DNA of 64,000 nt, taken from contig NZ_CP154799.1 of NCBI RefSeq assembly GCF_050920705.1, positions 682,001 through 746,000 on the forward strand, read 5' to 3'. The position numbers were made by a program, and so were the translations under genes. The notes below the pieces were generated by a model, which made no database searches, was not told the DNA's origin, and saw nothing but the letters and a program-made list of their open reading frames with translations. The DNA comes from Regnicoccus_A sp014224355. GTDB taxonomy: Bacteria; Cyanobacteriota; Cyanobacteriia; PCC-6307; Cyanobiaceae. Below are positions 50,773-59,366 of this stretch, piece after piece. Position 1 is the stretch's first letter. Each line of letters starts with the position of its first letter.

Positions 50773-51690
50773 TCAGGCCTCAGGCAAAGTCGAGAGCCAC
50801 TCCAGCAGGGCGGCGTTCACCTGCTCGGGCACTTCATCGTGGGGGCAGTGGCCCGCGTCGAGCACCACTTCGGTGGTGGCGGCCGGAGCGTGCCTCTGGA
50901 AGGCGGCGCGTCGTCCGGCGGCGTTGATCCAGGGATCGCGGATGCCCCAGAGCAACAGCAGGGGAGAGCGGAGCTGGGAGAAGAGCTGATCGAGGGGCTG
51001 ACCGCGGGGAATGTCGAAGACAGTGCGGAACACCCCGAAGGCCCCCGGGTCCAGCGACGGCCGCCGGATCGCCTCCACCAGCTCGTCGTTCACGTTGGTG
51101 CGATCGATGTAGACCTGGTTCAGGGTTCGCCGGATCGTGGCGGGGCGCCGCAGGTTCTCGAACAGCAGCCGCTGCAGCACCGGGCTGCGCAACAGGGCGC
51201 CGCCGATCGTTCGCTTGGCAATGGCGCCCCAGCCCTTCGGGTCGGCCTGCTCATCGCTGAAGGGGCCGGCGGCATTGATCAGCACCACACCGGCCGCCTC
51301 GCGGCCCAGGGCCACCCCCGCCGCCAGGGCCGCGAATCCACCGAGGGAGTTGCCCACCAGCACCGTCGGTCGCCCGATCCTCTCGCGCACGTAGGCCACG
51401 AGCTGATCACGCCACAGCCCCCCTCCATAGGGCAGACCCTCCGGCTTGGCACTGCGACCGAAGCCCAGCAGGTCGATGGCGTGCACCTCATGGCGCTCGC
51501 CCAGCACTGGAATGTTGTAGCGCCAGTGGTCGGTGGAGGCCCCGAAACCATGCACCAGCAGCAGAGCAGGCCCCTCGGGCTTCGGCGGTCGGCTGGCCAG
51601 GGCATGGACCCCATCACCGCCATGGGTCCAGGGCTCGAGGCGGGGGCCGATCAACGCAGGAGTGTCGTGGTCGTCGATGCTAGGGATCAC
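50773..51690 (-). CDS. Alpha/beta-fold hydrolase
   Basis: 305 residues from a GTG at 51690. LLLVHGFGASTDHWRYNIPVL, GNSLGGFAA (nucleophile Ser115) and DAGHCPHDEVPEQV (His) form the classical triad arrangement with the acid in LLLLWGIRDPWIN. It belongs to the plant/cyanobacterial group that includes pheophytinase-like enzymes, but no firm substrate can be given. Six bases separate it from the mutarotase gene, suggesting co-transcription. Confidence 0.82.
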   Translation of the reverse strand: MIPSIDDHDTPALIGPRLEPWTHGGDGVHALASRPPKPEGPALLLVHGFGASTDHWRYNIPVLGERHEVHAIDLLGFGRSAKPEGLPYGGGLWRDQLVAYVRERIGRPTVLVGNSLGGFAALAAGVALGREAAGVVLINAAGPFSDEQADPKGWGAIAKRTIGGALLRSPVLQRLLFENLRRPATIRRTLNQVYIDRTNVNDELVEAIRRPSLDPGAFGVFRTVFDIPRGQPLDQLFSQLRSPLLLLWGIRDPWINAAGRRAAFQRHAPAATTEVVLDAGHCPHDEVPEQVNAALLEWLSTLPEA

Positions 51691-51707
51691 TTCGGGGGGT
51701 TCGCTCC

Positions 51708-52004
51708 GTGCTCGACTGGTCCAGCCTGCTGCCGGGAACGGCCCTGTGGGCACTGGCGTTGTATCTGCCGCTCTCGGTACCGCTCACCCGGCTGGAGGAG
51801 GCCCTCGCCATGGGGCCGCTTCCGGAAGGGCTGCGACAGATCATGCTGGTGTTGAGCAGCGTGCTGCTGGCCTTCGCTGTGGGGGGAATCACCCAGCTGG
51901 GGCTGAGCTGGGCTCTGAGCCCCAGCTGGGCCGCCAGCCTGGGACTGATGGCGGTGCTGGCCGGGGCCTTCTGGAGCCTGGCCTCGCGCCGCGATCAGAG
52001 CTGA
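51708..52004 (+). CDS. Small membrane protein
   Basis: 98 residues from a GTG at 51708. Three hydrophobic stretches (about 8-27, 43-62, 66-90) suggest a small integral membrane protein; TRLEEALAMGPLPEGLRQ links the first two. It diverges from the alpha/beta-hydrolase with only 17 bases between the starts, so the promoters must overlap or lie inside the genes. No family recognised. Confidence 0.6.
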   Translation: MLDWSSLLPGTALWALALYLPLSVPLTRLEEALAMGPLPEGLRQIMLVLSSVLLAFAVGGITQLGLSWALSPSWAASLGLMAVLAGAFWSLASRRDQS

Positions 52005-52041
52005 GTGGCACCAACAGGCCCTGGAGGCAAGGCTCCGAGGC

Positions 52042-53379
52042 TCAGGCAGGCTGTTCAGCCAGTTTCTCTTCGCGACTGAGCACCACCCGCAGCAGGATCG
52101 GTGAAAGAAAGGTGGTGCCGATCACCATCAGCAGGATCGCAGCCTCCAGCGACGGGGTGAGCAGGCCGGCCTGGGTGCCCAGACCCAGGAAAATCAGGCC
52201 GACTTCACCGCGGGGCATCATGCCCAGACCCACCACCAGGCGATTGGTCTTCTCTTTACTGAAGTAGGTCCAGCCGGAGGCCACCTTGCCGATGATGGCC
52301 ACCACCAGCAGAAAGGCGGCCATCACAAGGCCGGGGCGGTTGGCCGGATCCATCGGGTTGAGCACCGTGAGATCCATGCTGGTGCCGATCAGCACGAAGA
52401 AGATGGTGGCGAACAACGACACCAGCGGCTTCACGGTTTCCTGAATCGCATGGGTGTGGCGGGAGCCACTCAGGATCAGACCGGCGGCAAAGGCTCCCAG
52501 TGCCGCCTCCAGGCCGATGGCCTGGGCGGCGAAGCAGCTGAGGCAGAGCACCACGAAGGAGGCCACCACCACTTCCCCGGGTGCTTTGAGCAGATCAAGC
52601 AGCCAGTCGAAGGCGGGGGCAGCGGTGCGACTGAGGAACAGCGAAAGGGCCACGAACATGGCCGCGGCGACCAGCAGCTTGAGGATCGGGCCGATTTCCA
52701 GGGCCCCGCCGCCGGCCACGGCCACCACCACCGCCAGGATCACGATGCCAAGGATGTCATCGAGCACGGCGGCCCCGATCACCGTCTGGCCTTCGCGGGT
52801 CTTGAGATATTTGAGCTCGCCGAAGACGCTGGCGGTGATGCCGATGCTGGTGGCGGTCATCGCCGCGCCGGCAAAGATCGCCGGAATCAGCGGCACGTGG
52901 AAGAAATAGAGAAGTCCGAAGGTGCCCAGGGCAAAGGGCAGGGCCACCCCGGTGCAGGCCACGGTGGTGGCCTGAGCTCCCACCGCCACCAGCTCATCGA
53001 GCTCGCTCTCCAGGCCCGTGAGGAAAAGCAGCGCGAACAGACCCAGGGTGGCCACCGCCTGGAGGTTGGGGAACGTCTCGACGTAGATCGACTGGACCGT
53101 CTCCGCCGGCAAGGACGAGAGAGAGGCAACGGTGGAGGTGAACCAGTTGCTGAGCTCCGCCCCGGTGTCGGGGGGAAGGATCAGATGCAGACCAGAGAGT
53201 CCGATCAGCACCCCCGCCACCAGCTCACCGAGGATCGTGGGGAGCTGCAGCCGCACCATCAGCTCGGCCAGGGTGCGAGCGGCCAGGAAAATCAACAGGA
53301 AACGGCCCACCCCGATCAGGGTTTCGGCCACCTCCGCGTTGTGGTTGCCGATTTCGAGCAGCAGGGTCGGGAAGGTCAT
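52042..53379 (-). CDS. CPA2-family cation:proton antiporter (NhaS3-like)
   Basis: 445 residues with 12-13 membrane helices. LQLPTILGELVAGVLIG near the start, GAAVLDDILGIVILAVV with the paired aspartates of the ion site, and KTNRLVVGLGMMPRGEVGLI are typical of the CPA2 group. The overall length matches the thylakoid Na+/H+ antiporter NhaS3 of Synechocystis. It would exchange Na+ or K+ for H+. Monocistronic; the 241 bases to glgP (53380-53620) hold no gene I can support. Confidence 0.88.
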   Translation of the reverse strand: MTFPTLLLEIGNHNAEVAETLIGVGRFLLIFLAARTLAELMVRLQLPTILGELVAGVLIGLSGLHLILPPDTGAELSNWFTSTVASLSSLPAETVQSIYVETFPNLQAVATLGLFALLFLTGLESELDELVAVGAQATTVACTGVALPFALGTFGLLYFFHVPLIPAIFAGAAMTATSIGITASVFGELKYLKTREGQTVIGAAVLDDILGIVILAVVVAVAGGGALEIGPILKLLVAAAMFVALSLFLSRTAAPAFDWLLDLLKAPGEVVVASFVVLCLSCFAAQAIGLEAALGAFAAGLILSGSRHTHAIQETVKPLVSLFATIFFVLIGTSMDLTVLNPMDPANRPGLVMAAFLLVVAIIGKVASGWTYFSKEKTNRLVVGLGMMPRGEVGLIFLGLGTQAGLLTPSLEAAILLMVIGTTFLSPILLRVVLSREEKLAEQPA

Positions 53380-53620
53380 GCAGGCCGGGGATGCGGCACT
53401 TCAATGAAGTTGGCCGCGACGTTAGACGGGATCGACAACGCTGATGGGAATCCGTCCAGACCGATCTCCAGCCACCATCAGTGAATTCACACCGAACGGC
53501 CGCCGGAGCAACCCGCTCCGGACTGGGCCACACTGGTCCTGCGCACGGATCGGACCGGCATCGCATTTCAGAGCCGACCGCTGTTCAGCTTCGCCGCTCC
53601 ACCCCCTTCGTACCGCCGCC

Positions 53621-56149
53621 ATGACCGACGCTTCGCCCAGCCAGCTGAGGCTGCCCACCCCGGGGTGCTTTGCCGACCCTGATCGCAGCGGCCTCACGGC
53701 CGATGGCGTCTTCGACGGCATGACCGAGCACCTCTTCTACACGCTCGGCAAGCTCGCCCCCACCGCCAGCCACCACGACCTCTACGTGGCCCTGAGCTAC
53801 GCGGTGCGCGACAGGCTGATGACCCGCTACCTGGCTGGGATCGAGGCAATTTCGGCCACCCCCACCCGCGTGGTGGCGTACCTCTCGGCAGAATTCCTGA
53901 TCGGACCTCAGCTGGGCAACAACCTGCTGATGCTCGGCATCCAGGATGAAGCCAGCGAAGCCCTCCGCCGCTTCGGGATCGATTCGCTCGAGGAGATTCT
54001 CGAGGTGGAAGAGGAACCGGGCCTGGGCAACGGCGGCCTCGGGCGCCTGGCGGCCTGCTACCTCGAATCCCTCGCCAGCCTGGAGATTCCCGCCACCGGT
54101 TACGGCATCCGCTACGAATTCGGGATCTTCGACCAGCTGATCCGCGATGGCTGGCAGGTGGAGATCACCGACAAATGGCTCAAGAGCGGCTGGCCCTGGG
54201 AGCTGCCGCGCCCCGACCAGGCCTGCTTCGTGGGCTTCGGCGGCCGCACCGAGAGCTACCGCGACAGCGAAGGCGATTACCGGGTGCGCTGGATTCCGTC
54301 TGAGCACGCCATCGGCGTTCCCCACGACGTGCCGGTGCTCGGCTATCGGGTGAACACCTGCGATCGCCTGCGGCTCTGGCAGGCGGAAGCCTCCGAAAGC
54401 TTCGATTTCTACGCCTTCAACATCGGCGATTACTACGGAGCCGTGGAGGAGAAGGTGGGCTCCGAAACCCTCTCCAAAGTGCTGTACCCCAACGACGGCA
54501 CCGATGAGGGCCGGCGCCTGCGGCTCAAGCAGCAGCACTTCTTCGTGAGCTGCTCCCTGCAGGACATGCTGCGCAGTCTGGAACTGCGGGATCTGCCGAT
54601 CAGCGACTTCCCCGACCATTGGTCGGTGCAGCTGAACGACACGCATCCGGCCATCGCCGTGGCCGAACTGATGCGGCTGCTGATCGACCACAAGCATCTG
54701 AGCTGGGATGCCGCCTGGGACATCACCACCCGCTCGCTGGCCTACACCAACCACACCCTGCTGCCCGAAGCCCTGGAGAAATGGGGGCTGGATCTGTTCG
54801 GCTCACTCCTGCCGCGGCACCTGGAACTGATCTTCGAGATCAACCGCCGCTTCCTGCAGTCGGTGCGCCTGAAGTATCCGGGCAACGACGCGATGCTGCG
54901 CAGTGTCTCGATCATCGACGAGAACAATGGCAAGGCGGTTCGGATGGCCCACCTGGCCACCGTGGCGTCTCACCATGTCAATGGCGTGGCCGCCCTGCAC
55001 AGCGAGCTGGTGCGCACTCAGCTCTTCCCCGAATTCGCGGCCCTCTGGCCCGAGAAGTTCACCAACGTCACCAACGGCGTCACCCCCAGGCGTTGGATCG
55101 CCCTCGCCAATCCGCTCCTGCGCGACCTGCTCGATGAAGTGATCGGCCAGGACTGGGTGTGCAACCTCGATGACCTGCGCCGATTGGAGGCCTTCCAGAA
55201 CGACAGCGCTTTCCTGGAGCGCTGGGGAGAGACCAAGCTGGCCGTGAAGCGTCAGCTGGCCCACTACATCCACCGCCAGAACGGCCTTCTGGTGGATCCC
55301 TCCTCCCTGTTTGACGTCCAGGTGAAGCGGATTCATGAGTACAAGCGCCAACACCTCAATGCGCTGCAGGTGATCGCCCAGTACCTGCGTATCAAGAACG
55401 GGCTCGGCGATGACCTCGCCCCCCGCACCGTGATCTTCGGAGGGAAGGCGGCTCCGGGCTATTACATGGCCAAGCTGATCATCCGCTTCATCAACGGCAT
55501 CGCCGAGACAGTGAATGCCGACCCCGACATGGACGGCCGCCTGCGGGTGGTGTTCCTGGCCGATTACAACGTGACACTCGGCCAACGGGTGTATCCGGCC
55601 TCGGACCTCTCCGAGCAGATCTCCACCGCCGGACTGGAGGCCTCAGGCACGGGCAACATGAAATTCGCCATGAACGGGGCACTCACGATCGGCACCCTCG
55701 ATGGGGCCAACGTGGAGATCCGCGAGCAGGTGGGCGCCGAGAACTTCTTCCTGTTCGGTCACACCACCGATGGTATTGAGGCCGTGCGCGCGCAGGGGTA
55801 CCGCCCCTGGGAACTGATCGCAAGCATCCCTGAACTGCCGGAGGTGCTGCAGCTGGTGGAGCAGGGGCACTTCAGCAATGGCGACACCGAACTGTTCAAG
55901 CCCCTGCTGGAGAACCTCACCGGCCGCGATCCCTACTACGTGATGGCCGACTTCAGCGACTACATGCGCGCCCAGCAGGCGGTCAGCACGACGTGGGGTG
56001 ACCGCACCACCTGGAACCGCATGTCGTTGCTCAACACGGCGCGCACGGGATTCTTCAGCAGCGATCGCTCGATTCGCGACTACGCCGAGAGGATCTGGCA
56101 GGCAGAACCGTTCCCGGTCACGATCAGCTGCGAGATCGACGAACCGTGA
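53621..56149 (+). CDS. glgP: Glycogen phosphorylase
   Basis: 842 residues from the ATG at 53621, with the frame open further upstream but without similarity. Family marks: EEPGLGNGGLGRLAACYLESLA, QLNDTHPAIAVAELMR, NVTNGVTPRRWI, FDVQVKRIHEYKRQHLN and the pyridoxal phosphate lysine in EASGTGNMKFAMNGALTIGT (about residue 680). It releases glucose-1-phosphate from glycogen at night. Normal length. Confidence 0.96.
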   Translation: MTDASPSQLRLPTPGCFADPDRSGLTADGVFDGMTEHLFYTLGKLAPTASHHDLYVALSYAVRDRLMTRYLAGIEAISATPTRVVAYLSAEFLIGPQLGNNLLMLGIQDEASEALRRFGIDSLEEILEVEEEPGLGNGGLGRLAACYLESLASLEIPATGYGIRYEFGIFDQLIRDGWQVEITDKWLKSGWPWELPRPDQACFVGFGGRTESYRDSEGDYRVRWIPSEHAIGVPHDVPVLGYRVNTCDRLRLWQAEASESFDFYAFNIGDYYGAVEEKVGSETLSKVLYPNDGTDEGRRLRLKQQHFFVSCSLQDMLRSLELRDLPISDFPDHWSVQLNDTHPAIAVAELMRLLIDHKHLSWDAAWDITTRSLAYTNHTLLPEALEKWGLDLFGSLLPRHLELIFEINRRFLQSVRLKYPGNDAMLRSVSIIDENNGKAVRMAHLATVASHHVNGVAALHSELVRTQLFPEFAALWPEKFTNVTNGVTPRRWIALANPLLRDLLDEVIGQDWVCNLDDLRRLEAFQNDSAFLERWGETKLAVKRQLAHYIHRQNGLLVDPSSLFDVQVKRIHEYKRQHLNALQVIAQYLRIKNGLGDDLAPRTVIFGGKAAPGYYMAKLIIRFINGIAETVNADPDMDGRLRVVFLADYNVTLGQRVYPASDLSEQISTAGLEASGTGNMKFAMNGALTIGTLDGANVEIREQVGAENFFLFGHTTDGIEAVRAQGYRPWELIASIPELPEVLQLVEQGHFSNGDTELFKPLLENLTGRDPYYVMADFSDYMRAQQAVSTTWGDRTTWNRMSLLNTARTGFFSSDRSIRDYAERIWQAEPFPVTISCEIDEP

Positions 56150-56164
56150 GATCGACTGACCCCC

Positions 56165-56638
56165 TCAGGGCCTGTGGTCGGGCAGGTCGGGGGTCTGGTG
56201 CAGCAGACGGTTCAGCCGCAGGCGGTCGGCATTGAGAGGGTCGGGAGCCAGCTCACCGGCCACCTCGCGGAATTTCTGCTCCACATCCTCGGGGACGCGC
56301 ACATCGAAGATCCGCTCCATCAGGGCTTCGATCGAGAACAGGTGGGCGTTGATGTTCTCCAGATCACCGATCGCCTGCTGGAGGTTGTCCTCTTCAGCGG
56401 GCGCAGCGGCACTGGCCGGGTTCGCAGCAGCCGGGGGAGCAGTGGCCGGCTCGGCCTCTCCATCCCCCTGGGCCTTCTGAAGCTCTTCAAGCACCCGTCC
56501 AGCCAGGGTGCGGAACGACTGCAGGGCCGCCCAGTTCAGTTCCTGCTGCTGCCGCAGTGTGGGATTCTCCCGGATCAATCGGTCGTGTTCCCGATAGAAC
56601 CGCTGGCAGTCAGGGCATTGGCAGGGCTCTTCGGGCAC
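56165..56638 (-). CDS. Conserved hypothetical protein with N-terminal CxCxxC
   Basis: 157 residues. It starts MPEEPCQCPDCQRFYREHDR, a possible metal site, then a helical stretch, an alanine/proline-rich linker (about 65-85) and a second helical region (LQQAIGDLENINAHLFSIEALMERIF). No recognised family. It converges on glgP with 15 bases between. Confidence 0.6.
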   Translation of the reverse strand: MPEEPCQCPDCQRFYREHDRLIRENPTLRQQQELNWAALQSFRTLAGRVLEELQKAQGDGEAEPATAPPAAANPASAAAPAEEDNLQQAIGDLENINAHLFSIEALMERIFDVRVPEDVEQKFREVAGELAPDPLNADRLRLNRLLHQTPDLPDHRP

Positions 56639-56711
56639 CGCGCTCCCTTGGTTCCTTGACGCCCATCATGGCATTGGATGTCCTGGGCCGCCGCTCCTGG
56701 CTCGAGCAGCC

Positions 56712-57062
56712 TCAGGCCAGGCGATCAAAGGGCCCGAGCAGGTCCAGCTGATCGTCGTCCCCGCCGTCGCCATCCTCGCCATCGTCCTGAAGGCTGGGCA
56801 GGGGGATTTCGATCGAGCTCACCAGCTGGATCACATCGCGCAGGCGCATCGAATCGGCGAACCAGCCCATGGCCTGCTCCATGTCGCCCCGTTGTTCCGC
56901 CTCCACCGACTGCTCCTGGTGGACTTCAGCCAGCAAGGCCAGCCAGCAGAGGCAGCGGGCCTGGACCACGGAGAGATCGAGCTCATCGGGCTGGCTGCGG
57001 GCGATCCGCTCGCCCTCCTGCTGAACCAGCAGGCGAAGACGCAGATCGTGAAGCTCGTTCAT
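56712..57062 (-). CDS. Conserved hypothetical acidic protein
   Basis: 116 residues. A helical N-terminal part (LHDLRLRLLVQQEGERIARS, QARCLCWLALLAEVHQEQS) and a very acidic tail (DDGEDGDGGDDDQLDLL). The type is common in picocyanobacteria, with no known function. It lies 86 bases from tRNA-Arg on the same strand. Confidence 0.6.
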   Translation of the reverse strand: MNELHDLRLRLLVQQEGERIARSQPDELDLSVVQARCLCWLALLAEVHQEQSVEAEQRGDMEQAMGWFADSMRLRDVIQLVSSIEIPLPSLQDDGEDGDGGDDDQLDLLGPFDRLA

Positions 57063-57148
57063 GCAGAATTCACGGCCACTCCCACGCTAGCCACGGAGCC
57101 CTGTTTGGGAAGGGCACCACCGGTAGCGTTCCCTACCACCTGGCGGGA

Positions 57149-57222
<74 letters not shown>

Positions 57223-57269
57223 AACGGCCCCATTATCGGCCTCAGCCCCCCCGACCTACAGTCGGCTCC

Positions 57270-57676
57270 GAAAGCAGGCGAGGTGGTCGCGATCGAAGGG
57301 GTGACGCCGGCTTCGGCTGGTGGATCCGGCTTCGGTTGAGGAAAGTCCGGGCTCCCCAATGGCCAGGCTTGCTGGGTAACGCCCAGTGCGGGTGACCGTG
57401 AGGAGAGTGCCACAGAAACACACCGCCGATGGCCGGGGCCTGGCCCCGCGCACAGGCAAGGGTGCAAGGGTGCGGTAAGAGCGCACCAGCAGCATCGAGA
57501 GGTGCTGGCTCGGTAAACCCCGGCCGGGAGCAAGGCCCAGGGACAACGGTTGGCCATGACACCCGTCCCGACACACGTGCGCCGCTCGAGGCCGCCGGTA
57601 ACGGCGGTCCCAGACAGATGGCCACCCCGGTCCGCCCCGGCGGACCGGAACAGAACCCGGCTTATGTCCTGCTTTC
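57270..57676 (+). ncRNA. rnpB: RNase P RNA
   Basis: The ends GAAAGCAGG (57270-57278) and CCTGCTTTC (57668-57676) pair as the P1 helix. Conserved core pieces follow in order: GAGGAAAGTCCGGGCTCC (around 57337-57355), GCCACAGAAACA near 57409-57420, GGTAAACCCC near 57512 and GAACCCGGCTTAT near 57653. It is the catalytic RNA that matures tRNA 5' ends. It starts 48 bases from the divergent tRNA-Arg gene and ends 50 bases before rnc. Confidence 0.96.
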
Positions 57677-57725
57677 ACCCCTTCGGGCCTCCGCAGTGAG
57701 GCCCCCGGCCCTCCGCGAAGCCCCC

Positions 57726-58469
57726 GTGCCCCTGAGTGACGAGCGCCGCCGCCGCCTGGTGCAGTTCCTCGCAGACCTCGGACTGGCGGAGGCCCTGCCC
57801 CCCGATCTCGACCTCGCCCCGATCGAGGAGGCGCTCACCCACAGCTCCGCGGGGCGCCCGATCGACCACGAGCGGCTGGAATTCCTCGGCGATGCCGTGC
57901 TCAGGCTGGCGGCCGCGGAATTTCTCGAGCGGCACCACAGCAGCATGAATGTCGGCCAGCGCTCGGCCCTTCGGGCCCAGCTGGTGAGCGATCGCTGGCT
58001 GGCGGAGCTGGGACAGCGCTGCGGGATCGAGGCAATGGTCAGGCTCGGCCCTCTGGCGATGGGGGACAGCGCAGCCCGGCAGACCATCCGCGCCGAGATC
58101 TGCGAGGCCCTGATCGGGGGGCTCTACGAGGCCACCGGCAGCCTCGAGCCGATCCACTCCTGGCTCACACGGCACTGGCAGCGGAGCACGGAGGAACTGC
58201 TGGCCGATCCCCACCGCCACAACTGGAAGACGGGTCTGCAGGAATGGAGCCAGGCCCGGGGGCTCGGCCTGCCCAGCTACCACTGCGAGGAACGCAGCCG
58301 GCGCCACGGCGATCCCCGCCGCTTCCACTGCAGCGTGCAGCTGGGCGGGCAGCCTGCCGGGGAAGGCTGGGGAGGCTCCCGCCGCGACGCCGAGCAGCAG
58401 GCGGCCCGCTCGGCCCTGGCGCAGGCGCAGGAGATCAGCTCGCTTCCAGCGTCTTCAGAGGCATCGTGA
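57726..58469 (+). CDS. rnc: Ribonuclease III
   Basis: 247 residues from a GTG at 57726; a GTG at 57696 is the alternative. The signature DHERLEFLGDAVLRLAAAEFL holds the metal-binding Glu and Asp, ALIGGLYEATGS the second acidic pair, and the C-terminal dsRNA-binding domain has NWKTGLQEWSQARGLGLPSYHCEE and RRDAEQQAARSAL. It cuts double-stranded RNA in rRNA and mRNA processing. It is 50 bases after rnpB and overlaps convergent ndhS by 35 bases. Confidence 0.92.
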   Translation: MPLSDERRRRLVQFLADLGLAEALPPDLDLAPIEEALTHSSAGRPIDHERLEFLGDAVLRLAAAEFLERHHSSMNVGQRSALRAQLVSDRWLAELGQRCGIEAMVRLGPLAMGDSAARQTIRAEICEALIGGLYEATGSLEPIHSWLTRHWQRSTEELLADPHRHNWKTGLQEWSQARGLGLPSYHCEERSRRHGDPRRFHCSVQLGGQPAGEGWGGSRRDAEQQAARSALAQAQEISSLPASSEAS

Positions 58470-58650
58470 CCAGCTTGTCCCAGTTGCCCCCCTCGAACAA
58501 CACCGCCGCCTGGCTGCCACTGATGCGCTGCACGAAGCCGCGGTAGCCGTTGTAGATCGAGCGCACATCCCGGACCACGACGGTGGTGCCAGGCAGCACC
58601 GGAGCCGTCCCTGCCGGTGCATCCACGGGGGAGGAATCAGCCGCGGCCAT
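58435..58650 (-). CDS. ndhS: NAD(P)H-quinone oxidoreductase subunit S
   Basis: 71 residues from the ATG at 58650. LPGTTVVVRDVRSIYNGYRGFVQRIS and AAVLFEGGNWDKLVTMPLKTLE match NdhS, the SH3-like subunit that helps ferredoxin bind NDH-1. The first 20 residues are not conserved. The gene is separated from other ndh genes, and its last 35 bases overlap rnc on the other strand. Confidence 0.93.
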   Translation of the reverse strand: MAAADSSPVDAPAGTAPVLPGTTVVVRDVRSIYNGYRGFVQRISGSQAAVLFEGGNWDKLVTMPLKTLEAS

Positions 58651-58736
58651 GGGGGCTCCACACAAGATGCGCCCATTATCGAGTCGATCGGCAGGATGGG
58701 GGGCAGATGCGTGGCCGGGCCGCCGATGGTGGGCGA

Positions 58737-59285
58737 ATGGTGAACGAACAGGACGACCCCGAGGCATGGCTGGTGGTGGGCAAGGTGGTGGCCGCCCAGG
58801 GGCTGCAGGGGGAACTGCGGGTCTTGCCCCGCACCGACTTTCCCGAACGCTTCACGCGGGCGGGGCGGCGTTGGCTGCGCCGCTCCCAGGAGTCGCCACG
58901 CGCCGTGCGCCTGCTCTCGGGGCGCCAGCTGCCTGGCCGCGAGTTGTTCGTGGTGCGTCTGGAGGGGGTCGGCACCCGGGAGGAGGCAGAAGCCCTGGTG
59001 CATCACGACCTGCTGGTGGAGGCCGGCGACCGGCCACGCCTGCAGGAGGGGGAATTCCATCTGCTCGACCTGCAGGGGCTGCAGGTGCGACTGGCCCCCA
59101 GGGGTGAGGTGATCGGCACCGTGGTGGATCTGATCCATGCCGGCAACGACCTGCTGGAGGTGGAGCTCAGCGGCGAGCCGGCCCGGCGGGCGCTGATTCC
59201 CTTCGTGGAGGCGATCGTGCCGCGGGTGGACATCGCCGGCGGCTGGCTGGAGATCACCCCACCGCCGGGGCTGCTCGACACCTGA
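58737..59285 (+). CDS. rimM: Ribosome maturation factor RimM
   Basis: 182 residues from the ATG at 58737. VVGKVVAAQGLQGELRVLPRTDFPERF is the N-terminal RimM domain; the PRC-barrel C-terminal part has FHLLDLQGLQVRL, GTVVDLIHAGNDLLEV and LIPFVEAIVPRVDIAGG. RimM helps assemble the 30S head around S19. It is not next to trmD or rpsP here. 81 bases to manC. Confidence 0.94.
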   Translation: MVNEQDDPEAWLVVGKVVAAQGLQGELRVLPRTDFPERFTRAGRRWLRRSQESPRAVRLLSGRQLPGRELFVVRLEGVGTREEAEALVHHDLLVEAGDRPRLQEGEFHLLDLQGLQVRLAPRGEVIGTVVDLIHAGNDLLEVELSGEPARRALIPFVEAIVPRVDIAGGWLEITPPPGLLDT

Positions 59286-59366
59286 GGGTGGGGCTGACCG
59301 CTGGCGCTCCAGGATGTTCCCCATAGGATTCGCTCCAGCACTGCCCTCTTTGAGGTGGATCCGACG

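Noticed and set aside
49876..51855. 659-residue open frame opposite the mutarotase and hydrolase genes
   Set aside because: Both antisense genes have clear motifs and this frame has none.
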